DNA from: Candidatus Thiovulum stygium
Lineage (GTDB): Bacteria > Campylobacterota > Campylobacteria > Campylobacterales > Thiovulaceae
DNA: 64,000 nt
Assembly (NCBI GenBank): GCA_021582295.1
Contig: CP091137.1
Span: 886,001-950,000 of the forward strand
Direction of reading: 5' to 3'
In this document: piece after piece, positions 44,232 through 53,749 of the stretch
How the letters are laid out: every line of letters starts with the position of its first letter
How positions within the stretch are numbered: the stretch's first letter is position 1
Notes under the pieces: generated by a model
Told to the model about the DNA's origin: nothing
The model's database searches: none
What the model saw: the letters and a program-made list of their open reading frames with translations, nothing else
Made by a program: the position numbers and the translations under genes

Positions 44232-44976
44232 ATGGAAAATGTAATTATTAAGACTTGGTTTAATAAACAAGTTACTTTTTTAAACTCAACAATGCCGTTT
44301 ATTTATGCAACACCAATTGCTCAACAATTTGGAAAGCTTTTAGGTAATTGGCTAAAAACAGACGAAACTCAAGCATATATTAGTGCCTTAGCAAAAGCTT
44401 TAAACAAAGAAATAGATGAAATAGTTCTTATAAAAAAAGGTGGCAAACCTCAAGAACAAGGAACTTGGTTGCATCCAAAATTAGCAATATTTTTTGCAAG
44501 ATGGCTTTCTCCAGATTTTGCTGTTTGGTGCGACATTCAAATTGAAGATATTTTAAAATCAAAACAACAAACTCCCGAAACAGCTCATCAAACTGTTCAA
44601 ACTCAAAATGAAACTTTAGATCTTGATTTTTATACTCAACAAAGCGAAAAAATTTTTAAATTAGTTCAACTCATAAATTCTCAAAATATTAAAACTTTAT
44701 ATTTTGCTGATAATTTATATAAAAATTTAAATATTCGATCGCCTCTTGAACTGCTAAAAATAGATCTCTCAAACTATTATTTTATTCCTACAGAATTAGG
44801 TAATTTTATAAATAGCTTCAGCAATCGAAACAAACAAAATTCTCGAATTAAAAGGTTTGCAAACTAAACAAAATGGAATTTGGAAATTAACTGAAAAAGG
44901 TCATGATTTCGCTATCGAAGTTCAAAACGGCTCTTTTCTTCAAATTAAATGGAATCTAAAAGCAATTTCTGAATAA
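44232..44976 (+). pseudogene. Cassette K12: KilA-N protein with type B C-terminal domain, frameshifted near the end
   Basis: KilA-N (IYATPIAQQFGKLLGNWLKT, GTWLHPKLAIFFARWLSPDFAVWCD) and type B domain. An extra base near 44813 (AAATAGCTTC for AAATGCTTC) shifts the last 55 codons, which continue in another frame to TAA at 44974-44976. The KilA-N pocket is the most divergent of the set (FIYATP instead of YINAT). Confidence 0.8.
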
Positions 44977-44994
44977 AAATTAATCTTATTTTTC

Positions 44995-45029
44995 AACCTC
45001 ATCATTCAGATTTCGATTTCGATGAGGTT
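44995..45029. terminator. Octamer inverted-pair terminator after K12
   Basis: AACCTCATC...GATGAGGTT with a 17-base loop and trailing TTT. Confidence 0.75.
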
Positions 45030-45063
45030 TTGATAAAATAAAAACAAAAAGGATAAATCTCAA

Positions 45064-45156
45064 ATGGAAAATCAATCGCAACCTGAAGAAAATTTAGTTA
45101 AAAAAACTTGTCGAGAATTAGGAATTACTCAAAAATTGCTAAACTTAAAAAAATAA
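45064..45156 (+). pseudogene. Cassette K13: truncated HTH gene header
   Basis: Thirty codons, MENQSQPEENLVKKTCRELGITQK then LLNLKK-stop. At the constant/variable border the sequence switches to AAAATTGCTAAACTTAAAAAA...AATTACATTGA, a piece of the cassette tail element (38322-38355), and then to the K12 intergenic sequence (CTTTTGTATAATTCCGACATC, 44192-44212). The variable half has been lost exactly at the module boundary. Confidence 0.8.
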
Positions 45157-45219
45157 ATTACATTGAAGCAAAAAATACACTTTTGTATAATTCCGACATC
45201 TTTATTTTTTAGGTAAAAT

Positions 45220-45378
45220 TTATACTATGGCTTTTAATTTATGATGAAGAAATAAAACTCTATCATCTTCCGGTAATCTCCATAAAGTCTCTAAAAATAA
45301 CTCTATTACTTTTGGAATTTCATTTTTTCTCCGCCAATTCGTAGCGGGAGTTTTTTCATTCATTTCTAATATTTTCAT
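45220..45378 (-). CDS. Short CI/HTH-like reading frame, probable fragment
   Basis: 52 codons from ATG at 45378: MKILEMNEKTPATNWRRKNEIPKVIELFLETLWRLPEDD... The segment TPATNWRRKNEIPKVIE looks like the recognition-helix end of a phage CI-type helix-turn-helix. It is opposite in direction to the cassette and has no clear Shine-Dalgarno. It may be the variable half of an inverted HTH module. The rest of 45157-45530 holds the K13 promoter (TTGACT near 45474, TAAAAT near 45497). Confidence 0.4.
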   Translation of the reverse strand: MKILEMNEKTPATNWRRKNEIPKVIELFLETLWRLPEDDRVLFLHHKLKAIV

Positions 45379-45530
45379 CAATTCTAATGATGAAATATTT
45401 AATTTTTTAAATTATCCTTATATTCAGTGTAATTCAAAGCTTTATCCTTTATAATATTTTAAACTGTAATTATTGACTTTTAAATTCAATAATTGTAAAA
45501 TTATCCTTATATTTTTATGTCAGGAAAATA

Positions 45531-46280
45531 ATGAGTAATTTTAATTTCGAAATTATAGAACAGCAATTAGGCGATTTTCTTTTAAATACAATTAATGCAA
45601 GAGATTTACACAAAGCATTAGAGGTTAAAAAAGATTTTTCTGATTGGATTAAGGCTCAAATCGAGAGAGGCATGTTTGAAGAAAACATCGATTTTATCGT
45701 AATTCCCCTAAAAAGGGGTATTGGAAATAATAGTGGATATAAAATAATTAATGACTATTTTTTGACAATTGACACAGTTAAACATATAGCAATGATGTCT
45801 GGAACAGAAAAGGGTCGAGAAGTAAGAAAATATTTTGTTGAAATAGAAAGACTTTATCAAAAACTTTCGCAACAAACTCCAGAAACAGCTCATCAAACCG
45901 TTCAAGTTCAAAAAGAAACTTTAGACCTCGATTTTTATACTCAACAAAGCGAAAAGATTTTCAAATTAGTTCAACTCATAAATTCTCAAAATATTAAAAC
46001 TTTATATTTTGCTGATAATTTATATAAAAATTTAAATATTCGATCGCCTCTTGAACTGCTAAAAATAGATTTCTCAAACTATTATTTTATTCCTACAGAA
46101 TTAGGTAATTTTATAAATGCTTCACCTGTCGAAATTAACAAAATTCTCGAATCAAAAGGTTTGCAAGTTCGCGAAAATGGTGTTTGGAAATTAACTGAAA
46201 AAGGTCATGATTTCGCTATCGAAGTTCAAAACGGCTCTTTTCTTCAAATTAAATGGAATCTAAAAGCAATTTCTGAATAG
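45531..46280 (+). CDS. Cassette K13: AntA/AntB-type antirepressor with type B C-terminal domain
   Basis: 249 residues, intact. AntA/AntB domain: LLNTINARDLHKALEVKKDFSDWIKAQIERGMF, DYFLTIDTVKHIAMMSGTEKGREVRKYFVEIERLY. Type B C-terminus follows with slightly altered wording (ASPVEINKILESKGLQVRENGVWKLTEKG), closest to K1 in this part. Its HTH partner is truncated. Confidence 0.85.
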   Translation: MSNFNFEIIEQQLGDFLLNTINARDLHKALEVKKDFSDWIKAQIERGMFEENIDFIVIPLKRGIGNNSGYKIINDYFLTIDTVKHIAMMSGTEKGREVRKYFVEIERLYQKLSQQTPETAHQTVQVQKETLDLDFYTQQSEKIFKLVQLINSQNIKTLYFADNLYKNLNIRSPLELLKIDFSNYYFIPTELGNFINASPVEINKILESKGLQVRENGVWKLTEKGHDFAIEVQNGSFLQIKWNLKAISE

Positions 46281-46368
46281 ATTGAAATTGCGATGAGGTT
46301 TTTGAATTTAATCCGAATATTCAAGCCTTAAGTTTTGATAAAATAAAAACAAAAAGGATAAATCTCAA

Positions 46369-46623
46369 ATGGAAAATCAATCGCAACCTGAAGAAAATTT
46401 AGTTAAAAAAACTTGTCGAGAATTAGGAATCACTCAAAAAGAGTTAGCGGAGAAAACTGGAATTGCTGAACAGACAATCAGAAATTGGAGTGCTGGACAA
46501 AAAATACCTATTTGGGCTTATAACTATTTTAATATTTTAAATGAATTCTATAATTATAAATTAACTATTGATTTGTTTCAACAATTTAACCAAAAATTAT
46601 CTACTTTAAAATACATAAGTTGA
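46369..46623 (+). CDS. Cassette K14: XRE helix-turn-helix regulator
   Basis: 84 residues, MENQSQPEEN header and variable section TGIAEQTIRNWSAGQKIPIWAYNYFNIL. AAAAGGAT upstream. Intact. Confidence 0.85.
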   Translation: MENQSQPEENLVKKTCRELGITQKELAEKTGIAEQTIRNWSAGQKIPIWAYNYFNILNEFYNYKLTIDLFQQFNQKLSTLKYIS

Positions 46624-46628
46624 ACATC

Positions 46629-46678
46629 TTGATATTAGATACTTATTAAGTATATAATGCTCCAAAAAATTTTGGAGG
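46629..46678 (+). promoter_or_regulatory. K14 promoter with embedded palindrome and a hairpin over the ribosome-binding site
   Basis: TTGATA (46629) and TATAAT (46653-46658) are 18 bases apart. The perfect palindrome ATACTTATTAAGTAT fills the spacer. Downstream CTCCAAAA-AA-TTTTGGAG (46661-46678) pairs the GGAG Shine-Dalgarno of the KilA-N gene. Operator control of transcription and hairpin control of translation are both suggested. Confidence 0.7.
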
Positions 46679-46687
46679 CAAAATGCT

Positions 46688-47446
46688 ATGGAAATCATAA
46701 CAAAAAAATTTCACAATCAGGCAACTCAAATTTTAGTTGATTTCTTTGAAAGTAATGGACTATACTTAAATGCTACAAAAGTAGCAACTGCTTTTGGTAA
46801 AGATTTAAGTAATTGGCGACGAAGTCCTCAAACAATTGAGTATATTGAAGCAATTTTAAGCTCCGTATATAACACGGAGCTTACAGAAAAAGACCTATTT
46901 ATCGTTATTCTTGGCAAAGGAAAAGAACAAGGAACTTGGATTCACCGAAAATTAATTATCGCTTTTGCTAGATGGCTTTCTCCAGATTTTGCTGTTTGGT
47001 GCGACATTCAAATTGAAGATATTTTAAAATCAAAACAACAAACTCCCGAAACAGCTCATCAAACTGTTCAAGTTCAAAATGAAACTTTAGATCTTGATTT
47101 TTATACTCAACAAAGCGAAAAAATTTTTAAATTAGTTCAACTCATAAATTCTCAAAATATTAAAACTTTATATTTTGCTGATAATTTATATAAAAATTTA
47201 AATATTCGATCGCCTCTTGAACTGCTAAAAATAGATCTCTCAAACTATTATTTTATTCCTACAGAATTAGGTAATTTTATAAATAGTTCAGCAATCGAAA
47301 CAAACAAAATTCTCGAAGCAAAAGGTTTGCAAATTCGCGAAAATGGTATTTGGGTTTTAACTGAAAAAGGTCATGATTTCGCTATCGAAGTTCAAAACGG
47401 CTCTTTTCTTCAAATTAAATGGAATCTAAAAGCAATTTTTGAATAG
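46688..47446 (+). CDS. Cassette K14: KilA-N protein with type B C-terminal domain
   Basis: 252 residues, intact. KilA-N: LYLNATKVATAFGKDLSNWRRS, GTWIHRKLIIAFARWLSPDFAVWCD; type B domain to KWNLKAIFE. The opening MEIITKKFHNQATQI is shared with K11, while the KilA-N core differs, which shows mosaicism inside the N-terminal domain. Confidence 0.87.
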   Translation: MEIITKKFHNQATQILVDFFESNGLYLNATKVATAFGKDLSNWRRSPQTIEYIEAILSSVYNTELTEKDLFIVILGKGKEQGTWIHRKLIIAFARWLSPDFAVWCDIQIEDILKSKQQTPETAHQTVQVQNETLDLDFYTQQSEKIFKLVQLINSQNIKTLYFADNLYKNLNIRSPLELLKIDLSNYYFIPTELGNFINSSAIETNKILEAKGLQIRENGIWVLTEKGHDFAIEVQNGSFLQIKWNLKAIFE

Positions 47447-47458
47447 ATTGAAACAGAT

Positions 47459-47478
47459 TCCCGTGTTGTAGCACGGGA
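47459..47478. terminator. Hairpin between K14 and ilvD
   Basis: TCCCGTG-TTGTAG-CACGGGA, 6-7 bp stem between convergent genes. Confidence 0.65.
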
Positions 47479-47493
47479 AAGACTAAGAGATTA

Positions 47494-49191
47494 CTATTCT
47501 AAATCAGCTGATAAAATTGCTCCATTACTTGCATTTGTTACTAATGCTCGATATTGTGCTAACCATTTTGAATTTAACTTTTTCTTAATTGGTTTAAAAG
47601 TTTTTCTTCGTTCAGCTAAAACCTCATCAGAAAGTTCAACTTCTAAAAGATATTTATCTACATCTATATTAATAATATCGCCATTTTGTAAAAGTGCAAT
47701 CACACCACCTTCACCAGCTTCAGGCGAAACATGACCAATACTTGCTCCTCGAGTTGCTCCAGAAAAACGACCATCTGTAATTAATGCTACTGATTCGCCG
47801 AGTCCCATTCCTGCAATTAAACTTGTTGGAGATAACATCTCTTGCATTCCGGGACCACCACGAGGACCTTCATATCGAATTACAACAACATTTCCAGCTT
47901 TAACTTTTCCACTCATAATGCCAACAATTGCTTCATCTTGAGAATTAAAACAGATTGCAGTTCCACTAAATTTTCTCATTGAAGGCATAATTCCAGCTGT
48001 TTTAACAACTGCACCCTCTTGAGCTAAATTGCCATATAAAATTGCTAAACCGCCAACTACCGAATATGGATTATCAATCGTATGAATAATATTAGTATCT
48101 TTAATTTCAGCATTATTAACTCGTTCTCGCATTGTTTCGCCTGTTACGGTCATAACATCAAGATTTAAAAATTTGCTATCTCGTTTTGAAATTTCTTTTA
48201 TAACTGCATTTACACCACCAGCACGATTTATATCTTCCATATGAACAGTTGATAAACTTGGAGAAATTTTTGCAATATGCGAAATAGCCTTTGAAATATC
48301 ATTAATATCAGAAAGATTAAAATTAACTCCAGCTTCTCGAGCAATTGCTAACATATGTAAAACTGTATTTGAACTTCCACCCATTGCCATATCAACAACG
48401 AAAGCATTTTTAATAGCATTTTCATTGACAATATTTCGCATTCTGAACTGTTCAGATAATTTTTCATCTTTAGCAATTTCGCAAATTCGTCTTGAAGCAA
48501 TTCGTAATAATTCTTCTCGTTCAGGAGTTAAAGCCAAAATAGTTCCATTCCCAGAAAGAGCGATTCCGAGAGCTTCAGAAAGAGTATTCATAGAATTTGC
48601 AGTGAACATTCCAGAACAGCTACCACCAGATGGACATGAATTACATTCGATATCATAAAGTTCTTCATTACTCATTTCACCTTTACCATATTTACCAACA
48701 GCTTCAAAAGCAGTTGCCAAATCGATAGGAGTTCCATCTTTTTTATAACCTTTTCGCATTGGACCACCAGAAACAAAAATCGTAGGAACATCAACTCGTA
48801 AAGCTCCCATAATCATTCCTGGAACAATTTTGTCGCAATTTGGAATTGCAATCATTGCATCTAATTTGTGAGCATTCATAACAGTTTCGATTGAACTTGC
48901 AATTAATTCACGACTTGGCAATGAAAAAAGCATTCCATCATGACCCATTGCGATTCCATCATCAACTCCAATTGTATTAAATTCAAAAGGAATACAACCA
49001 TTTTTGCGAATTTCATCTTTAATAATTTCAGAATATTTATTTAAAAAAAAGTGTCCCGGAATTATTTCGATAAAACTATTTGCAACTCCAATAAAAGGTT
49101 TATCAAAATCTCGATCTTTTAAACCAGTTGCTCGAAAAAGACTTCGATGAGGTGTTCTTTCCCAACCTCGTTTTACTGTATCACTTCTCAT
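47494..49191 (-). CDS. ilvD: Dihydroxy-acid dehydratase
   Basis: 565 residues. Dehydrates 2,3-dihydroxy-isovalerate and -methylvalerate in valine/isoleucine synthesis, using an Fe-S cluster. Motifs: [17 protein letters not shown] and [20 protein letters not shown] carry the cluster cysteines, [16 protein letters not shown] and [12 protein letters not shown] are the family signatures, and [25 protein letters not shown] the C-terminal site. Length normal. Start ATG at 49191 after an AAAAGGTT context. Monocistronic. Confidence 0.96.
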   Translation of the reverse strand: MRSDTVKRGWERTPHRSLFRATGLKDRDFDKPFIGVANSFIEIIPGHFFLNKYSEIIKDEIRKNGCIPFEFNTIGVDDGIAMGHDGMLFSLPSRELIASSIETVMNAHKLDAMIAIPNCDKIVPGMIMGALRVDVPTIFVSGGPMRKGYKKDGTPIDLATAFEAVGKYGKGEMSNEELYDIECNSCPSGGSCSGMFTANSMNTLSEALGIALSGNGTILALTPEREELLRIASRRICEIAKDEKLSEQFRMRNIVNENAIKNAFVVDMAMGGSSNTVLHMLAIAREAGVNFNLSDINDISKAISHIAKISPSLSTVHMEDINRAGGVNAVIKEISKRDSKFLNLDVMTVTGETMRERVNNAEIKDTNIIHTIDNPYSVVGGLAILYGNLAQEGAVVKTAGIMPSMRKFSGTAICFNSQDEAIVGIMSGKVKAGNVVVIRYEGPRGGPGMQEMLSPTSLIAGMGLGESVALITDGRFSGATRGASIGHVSPEAGEGGVIALLQNGDIINIDVDKYLLEVELSDEVLAERRKTFKPIKKKLNSKWLAQYRALVTNASNGAILSADLE

Positions 49192-49289
49192 TTTATAATT
49201 AACCTTTTTATTTTATCTTATTTATAGTAGTAGAATTGAAGAGGCATAATTAATTTAAATTTTAATTATGCCAAAAAGTATAAAAAGTT

Positions 49290-49889
49290 TTATTTATTTA
49301 TTTTTTCAAAAAGATCATTATAAACATATTTATACAAATTAATAAATATATCGTTATCTTTTTTTATAAATCGTTTATCAATTGTCAATTGCATATTTAC
49401 GAAATTTAAAATTTTGTCACGATCTTTTTTAATAAAACCATTTTCAGTAAGATATATATCTAATTTAATTTCTTCATTATTTTTATAAATTAAACTAGAA
49501 TTATTTGAATTTTGAGGATTTTGAGGATTTTGAGAAACTTCTAAAAATTGCATTTGTCGAAGTTGCTTATTTTCATCTCGTAATTCGCGATTTTCAGCAA
49601 CAATTGAATCAAAATATTTTGTTAAAGTTTCAAGTTCAGCAATTCTTTTTTTCATGGTTTCAAATTCGCCAACTTCAAGTGAAACAGTATTAATCAATTC
49701 AGTATCTAAAATTTCAATATTTTCATCAAATAAAGTTTTATTATTGACCTCATCAGAATTTACGATAAAAATTCGACCATTTTCAACTTTTGATTTTAAA
49801 AGCCCCAGTCTAACTTTTTTATAGACACTTCCCGTATTTAAACCAAATTGTTTTGCATAGCTTTTTACAGTTAATAGTTTGAAAGCCAT
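49290..49889 (-). CDS. MerR-like helix-turn-helix and coiled-coil protein
   Basis: 199 residues. The N-terminal 45 residues (LLTVKSYAKQFGLNTGSVYKKVRLGLLKSKVENGRIFIV) look like an excisionase/MerR-type winged HTH. Residues 75-115 (EFETMKKRIAELETLTKYFDSIVAENRELRDENKQLRQ) form a coiled coil, then a QNPQNPQN linker and a helical C-terminus. DNA binding and oligomerisation are inferred. No specific family recognised. Confidence 0.65.
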   Translation of the reverse strand: MAFKLLTVKSYAKQFGLNTGSVYKKVRLGLLKSKVENGRIFIVNSDEVNNKTLFDENIEILDTELINTVSLEVGEFETMKKRIAELETLTKYFDSIVAENRELRDENKQLRQMQFLEVSQNPQNPQNSNNSSLIYKNNEEIKLDIYLTENGFIKKDRDKILNFVNMQLTIDKRFIKKDNDIFINLYKYVYNDLFEKINK

Positions 49890-49895
49890 TTGAAT

Positions 49896-50281
49896 TTAAA
49901 TACCTTGAACCCATCCCATCATAACTTGATTTGGCATTGCAGCTGGAGCTTCCATAAAATTAATTACGAACGAGTTTGCCAATTCTGTTATTCCAATAGA
50001 TCTTGGTCGAACAGCAACGATATCAATATTTGGAACTTGAGGTCCAAAGCAAAAAACGATATTTTTAATATCAAGAATATTACTTGGAATTCCACCAGCA
50101 GGATTAATTTTTTTGTATGAGCATAATGATCAAAAATACCAATAAAAGCGACCATCGGATTATTATCTATTTGAGTTTTTAGATAATTAACTATTTCAGA
50201 AGCTGTTTTATATTTACAAGAATTTTTATTAACTTCATGTGAAAAAATAGGATATTTGCCTAAAGCAAGTTTTTGTTCCAT
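49896..50281 (-). pseudogene. Conserved hypothetical (DUF6858-like), frameshifted
   Basis: From ATG 50281: MEQKLALGKYPIFSHEVNKNSCKYKTASEIVNYLK, NPMVAFIGIFDHYAHTK. The seven-base A-run at 50108-50114 then shifts the frame. With a -1 shift (ACA AAA AAA) it reads INPAGGIPSNILDIKNIVFCFGPQVPNIDIVAVRPRSIGITELANSFVINFMEAPAAMPN to the stop at 49896. The restored 127-residue protein resembles a small family of Campylobacterota; the DUF number is from memory. The pattern FDHYAHT...RPRSIG is intact on both sides, so slippage or a base-calling error is likelier than decay. Confidence 0.6.
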
Positions 50282-50317
50282 AATTTATTGTCTCCCTAAT
50301 TTTTTTGAAATTATATT

Positions 50318-50842
50318 TTAATTTATATCTAAAATTGAATAAACAGCTGAATTTAATTTTGATTCACCATTTAAAAATTTTAAATTAATTATAAATAAAT
50401 TTTCGATAATTTTACCTCCAGCTTTAGCTATTAATTCTGAAGTTGCTTTAGCTGTTCCGCCAGTTGCTAATAAATCATCAACTAAAATAACTCTAGCCTT
50501 TTTATTATAAAAAGCATCTTTATGAATTTCAAGTGTGTCATTGCCATATTCTAAAGCATAATCAACACTAAAAGTTTCTGCAGGAAGTTTTCCTTTTTTT
50601 CTAATTGGCACAAATCCAATACCAAGAGCAATCGCAAGAGGAGTTCCAAAAAGAAAACCGCGACTTTCAATTCCAACAATATAATCTATTTGCATATTTT
50701 TATATCTATCAGATAAATGATTTATAATTTCTTGAAATAATTTACCATTATTTAATAAAGTTGTAATATCCATAAAATTTATTCCAGTTTTTGGAAAATC
50801 TGGAACTATTCTAATAGAATCAGCGATTAATTTTTTATCCAT
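50318..50842 (-). CDS. apt: Adenine phosphoribosyltransferase
   Basis: 174 residues. Converts adenine and PRPP to [53 protein letters not shown] and the PRPP motif [18 protein letters not shown] are textbook APRT. Start ATG at 50842 follows AAAGGAAT. It is 14 bases from the outer-membrane gene upstream on the same strand. Confidence 0.96.
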   Translation of the reverse strand: MDKKLIADSIRIVPDFPKTGINFMDITTLLNNGKLFQEIINHLSDRYKNMQIDYIVGIESRGFLFGTPLAIALGIGFVPIRKKGKLPAETFSVDYALEYGNDTLEIHKDAFYNKKARVILVDDLLATGGTAKATSELIAKAGGKIIENLFIINLKFLNGESKLNSAVYSILDIN

Positions 50843-50856
50843 AAATTTATTCCTTT

Positions 50857-51459
50857 TTAAAAACCTATTTTAATTCCAAGATATGGTAACTGAGAAATAT
50901 CTATATTTACACTTGTAAATTTTGAATGCGGATCAACTGCAATATCTCGATAGCCAATAAATAATTCACCCATTTCTATAATTTGATAGGCAAGTTCAAC
51001 TCGTTTTTCAATATATTGATCACCATCACCAAAAGTTAAAGGTTTAGGTGAATAATATAAACTTGTATTTATTGATAACGGAAAAGATTTCATTGGAAAA
51101 TCAAAATTCATCTCAATTCCGAGAGGCACAGCCGTAGAATTTAAAGAACCATAATCGATATGAATAATTTTCATTCCTAAACCCATAGTTATAGCATTAA
51201 AACTAGAAAATTTATTTTTAAGCAAAAAACTTGTATTAAAAATATGTCCAATAGTTCCTTTGTCCATTTCATCAGATTCAAGATATGTATAATTAAAGCC
51301 TCCAAAATATCTATTAACTGGAAGACTTTTATTAAATTGTCCTAAATCTAGCTGAACACCTGTTTCAAGCTCTTCATTGTTCATATTTACACTAACTGAA
51401 TGATAAGCTTCGATAAAATTCAAAGCAGTAAATACAAAGGTATAAAACAATCTTTTTAT
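50857..51459 (-). CDS. YfaZ-like outer-membrane protein, probably starting at a non-standard ATA codon
   Basis: A 16- to 18-residue signal peptide followed by a beta-rich barrel ([49 protein letters not shown]) that matches YfaZ-family proteins. The best ribosome-binding site, AGGAG at 51466-51470, lies six bases before ATA at 51457-51459. Reading from there gives (M)[17 protein letters not shown], a textbook signal peptide. The first standard start, TTG at 51450, is 15 bases from the AGGAG and would lose the positive Lys-Arg. ATA initiation is inferred. Confidence 0.7.
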   Translation of the reverse strand: MKRLFYTFVFTALNFIEAYHSVSVNMNNEELETGVQLDLGQFNKSLPVNRYFGGFNYTYLESDEMDKGTIGHIFNTSFLLKNKFSSFNAITMGLGMKIIHIDYGSLNSTAVPLGIEMNFDFPMKSFPLSINTSLYYSPKPLTFGDGDQYIEKRVELAYQIIEMGELFIGYRDIAVDPHSKFTSVNIDISQLPYLGIKIGF

Positions 51460-51561
51460 GTTTGACTCCTATTAATTGATATTAATAGTAATTTTACCAA
51501 AAAGAGAGCCTATAAAATTAAGTTTTAATTTGAATTTTTGTGTATTAAAAATATAAAAAGA

Positions 51562-51587
51562 AAACCCCTTTTTGTTAAAAGGAGTTT
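51562..51587. terminator. Intrinsic terminator hairpin
   Basis: AAACCCCTTTT and AAAAGGAGTTT pair with one mismatch, with T-rich flanks, in the non-coding stretch 51460-51753. Confidence 0.6.
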
Positions 51588-51701
51588 CTATATTTTATGA
51601 AAGTTTATTTTCTTATTTGATTTATTTTTGGAGTTGTATTTGTTAATGTTTTTTACTTATAGGTTTATATTTTATTTTAAAATCTAATTTATTATTTAAA
51701 G

Positions 51702-51727
51702 AAGCCTGAAAGATTTTGTTCAGGCTT
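51702..51727. terminator. Intrinsic terminator after the 51754 gene
   Basis: AAGCCTGAA and TTCAGGCTT form a perfect 9-bp stem. On the minus strand it lies about 27 bases past the stop of the coiled-coil membrane protein gene. Confidence 0.7.
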
Positions 51728-51753
51728 TTGAAGTTAAGAGTCGAATTTGTTAA

Positions 51754-52143
51754 TTATTCAACGATTTTTCGATAAACACCTCGAGCAACACCAGCCATAA
51801 CGATCATTGGCATTGCACCAACAGCTCCGCCAGTTGCAACAGTAGAACCAATATAACCAGCTAAAGTAACGATAAATTCATTAAATTTGCTTTCGCCACC
51901 GAAACCTTCAACAATTTGTTTAGCTTTAATTGAACCTTTTGTTGAAGCAACTTCAAGTTGTTCGCTAAGAGTATTTAAAGCTTTGATGATTGCATCAGTT
52001 GATCCATCGAATTGTTCTTCAATGATATTTACTTCGTTAGCTTTTTGCTCAGCAAGTCTTTTTTTAGCTTCTTTATAAGAATTTTCTGCTTTTTCAATTT
52101 CGTTTTTTAATTGTTCTAATTCATTCACTGTAATATCTGACAT
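51754..52143 (-). CDS. Coiled-coil protein with glycine-rich hydrophobic C-terminus
   Basis: Start chosen at ATG 52143 (MSDITVNELEQLKNEIEKAENSYKEAKKRLAEQ), which follows AAAGG; 129 residues. Residues 5-45 are a coiled coil. The C-terminal 45 residues (FIVTLAGYIGSTVATGGAVGAMPMIVMAGVARGVYRKI) are a membrane-inserting helical pair. No family recognised. It may be a membrane-anchored scaffold; unknown. Confidence 0.6.
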   Translation of the reverse strand: MSDITVNELEQLKNEIEKAENSYKEAKKRLAEQKANEVNIIEEQFDGSTDAIIKALNTLSEQLEVASTKGSIKAKQIVEGFGGESKFNEFIVTLAGYIGSTVATGGAVGAMPMIVMAGVARGVYRKIVE

Positions 52144-52292
52144 ATTTATACCTTTTTTAATTATTTGTAACAATTTTATTTTAAATTGCCTACAAAATTA
52201 TACATTTTAAAAGTTTAAACGAAAGTTAAATTATAATTTGAGATAAAGATAAATTTTTATTTTAATAATCTAACGAAAGTAATACTTAAGAT

Positions 52293-52583
52293 TTAAAATC
52301 TAAATTTATTAAACTCTTTATCAAGATTAATTATATATTTATTAAATCTTTTAACATCTAACGAAACAAATTCACTATTTTTTAAATCTCTTTTATCGAT
52401 AGTTTCTCGAAGTGAATCATATTTAATATGAAAAGAATTTATCTCATTTTTTGTGTTCGAAATAAATTTTATTTTTTCGTTATTAAAATTATCAAATTCT
52501 TTTAATTTTATACTTCGAGCTAAAAATTTAATACTTAATTCTCGTTCAATAGTTGCAAAAGATATTAATTTATAAAATATAAA
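52293..52583 (-). pseudogene. C-terminal fragment of an unknown protein beside the intron remnant
   Basis: An open frame of 96 codons without a start (TGA at 52584-52586 closes it upstream), reading FATIERELSIKFLARSIKLKEFDNFNNEKIKF to LDKEFNKFRF-stop. It is lysine- and glutamate-rich and helical. It directly abuts the truncated reverse-transcriptase gene, so its N-terminal part was probably removed by that element's insertion or deletion. Confidence 0.45.
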
Positions 52584-52606
52584 TCAGTTAGATTTGTTTA
52601 TTTCGT

Positions 52607-53749
52607 CTAACTAACGAATCGCACAACTACATATTTGACATCATTGTTTTTCTTTTTACCTTTTTTGACAACTTTGAATTTTATACCTAAGAACTCCGAA
52701 TAGTTCTTTCTTAGTTTTACTATTTTAGATTTTTCGGGGCTGATCTCTAAATCTAATCGTTCCCTTAGCCATTGTTTAGTGGCTTTGAATATCTTCTCGG
52801 CTGTTTGATAATCTCTACAAAATAACTTAAAATCATCGGCATATCTAACAATATAGACCTCTTTAAGATTTGTTTTCTTTAATTGAGTATCTCTATTAGC
52901 TTGTGTGCTATATTGATGTTTTGTTGGTATATTTTGCCATTGACTAGCTATCCAATGATCTAATTCGTTTAAGATTTATATTAGCAAGTAAGGGACTAAG
53001 GATACCACCTTGCGGGGTTCCTTTTGTAGGTATTCCTATACCTTCGATTTCAGCCTTCAACATTTTAGAGATTATGGCTATTAGAGTTTTATCTCTTATG
53101 CCCATTTCCCATAATTGTTTAATCAGTTTGCCGTGATTTATATTATCAAAGAAACCTTTGATATCAATATCTACTACATAATGAAGATTATTATTTTGTG
53201 CTAGAATGATAGGCTCTTGCCATTGCTTCGTCTGCCCCTCTTAGTGGTCTGAAACCGTAAGAATGGCGATAAAATTTTGCTTCTGCAATAGGTTCCAAAA
53301 TCTGTTTTATAGATTGTTGAATTATTCTATCTTCGATTGTTGGTATTCCTAGTGGTCTGGTTTTACCGTTTGGTTTAGGAATTTCCACCCGTCTTACTTT
53401 ATTAGGAATAAAATTATTCAAATCTTTTAACTATTTTATTATATAACGAGTCATTATCTAACTCGCTTATATCTTTAATGGTTAAACCATCAACACCAGC
53501 AGTGTTGCTACCTGTATTACCTTTGATATTTCTATATGCTAGGTTTATGTTATTTTTATCTAATATAAGATCCATAAGTTCATAGAAATTCTCATTTCTT
53601 AAACTACTATCATATAGTTCATCTGATATATCTTGGTGATTGTAGTATTCACTATTTCTTAATTTTACTCGTTTTTGTCTTCGACTTCTCAATGTCGGCT
53701 TTATTCCTATTTCTAAAAATTTTGCCTCTCTTAGTCTTACTCGAACCAT
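52607..53749 (-). pseudogene. Group II intron reverse transcriptase, degenerate
   Basis: Reading from ATG 53749 through at least three frame breaks (about 53418, 53212 and 52976) gives the RT blocks in order: [112 protein letters not shown] with the catalytic YADD, and FLGIKFKV. It stops at YVVVRFVS, before the maturase (X) and nuclease domains. The element is therefore inactive. A group II intron origin is well supported by these motifs. Confidence 0.85.

Noticed and set aside
49890-50120. Plus-strand frame over the DUF6858-like gene, and similar antisense frames in greA, dut, mutS7 and ilvA
   Set aside because: Antisense shadows of genes with clear protein families on the other strand; no ribosome-binding sites or recognisable products.
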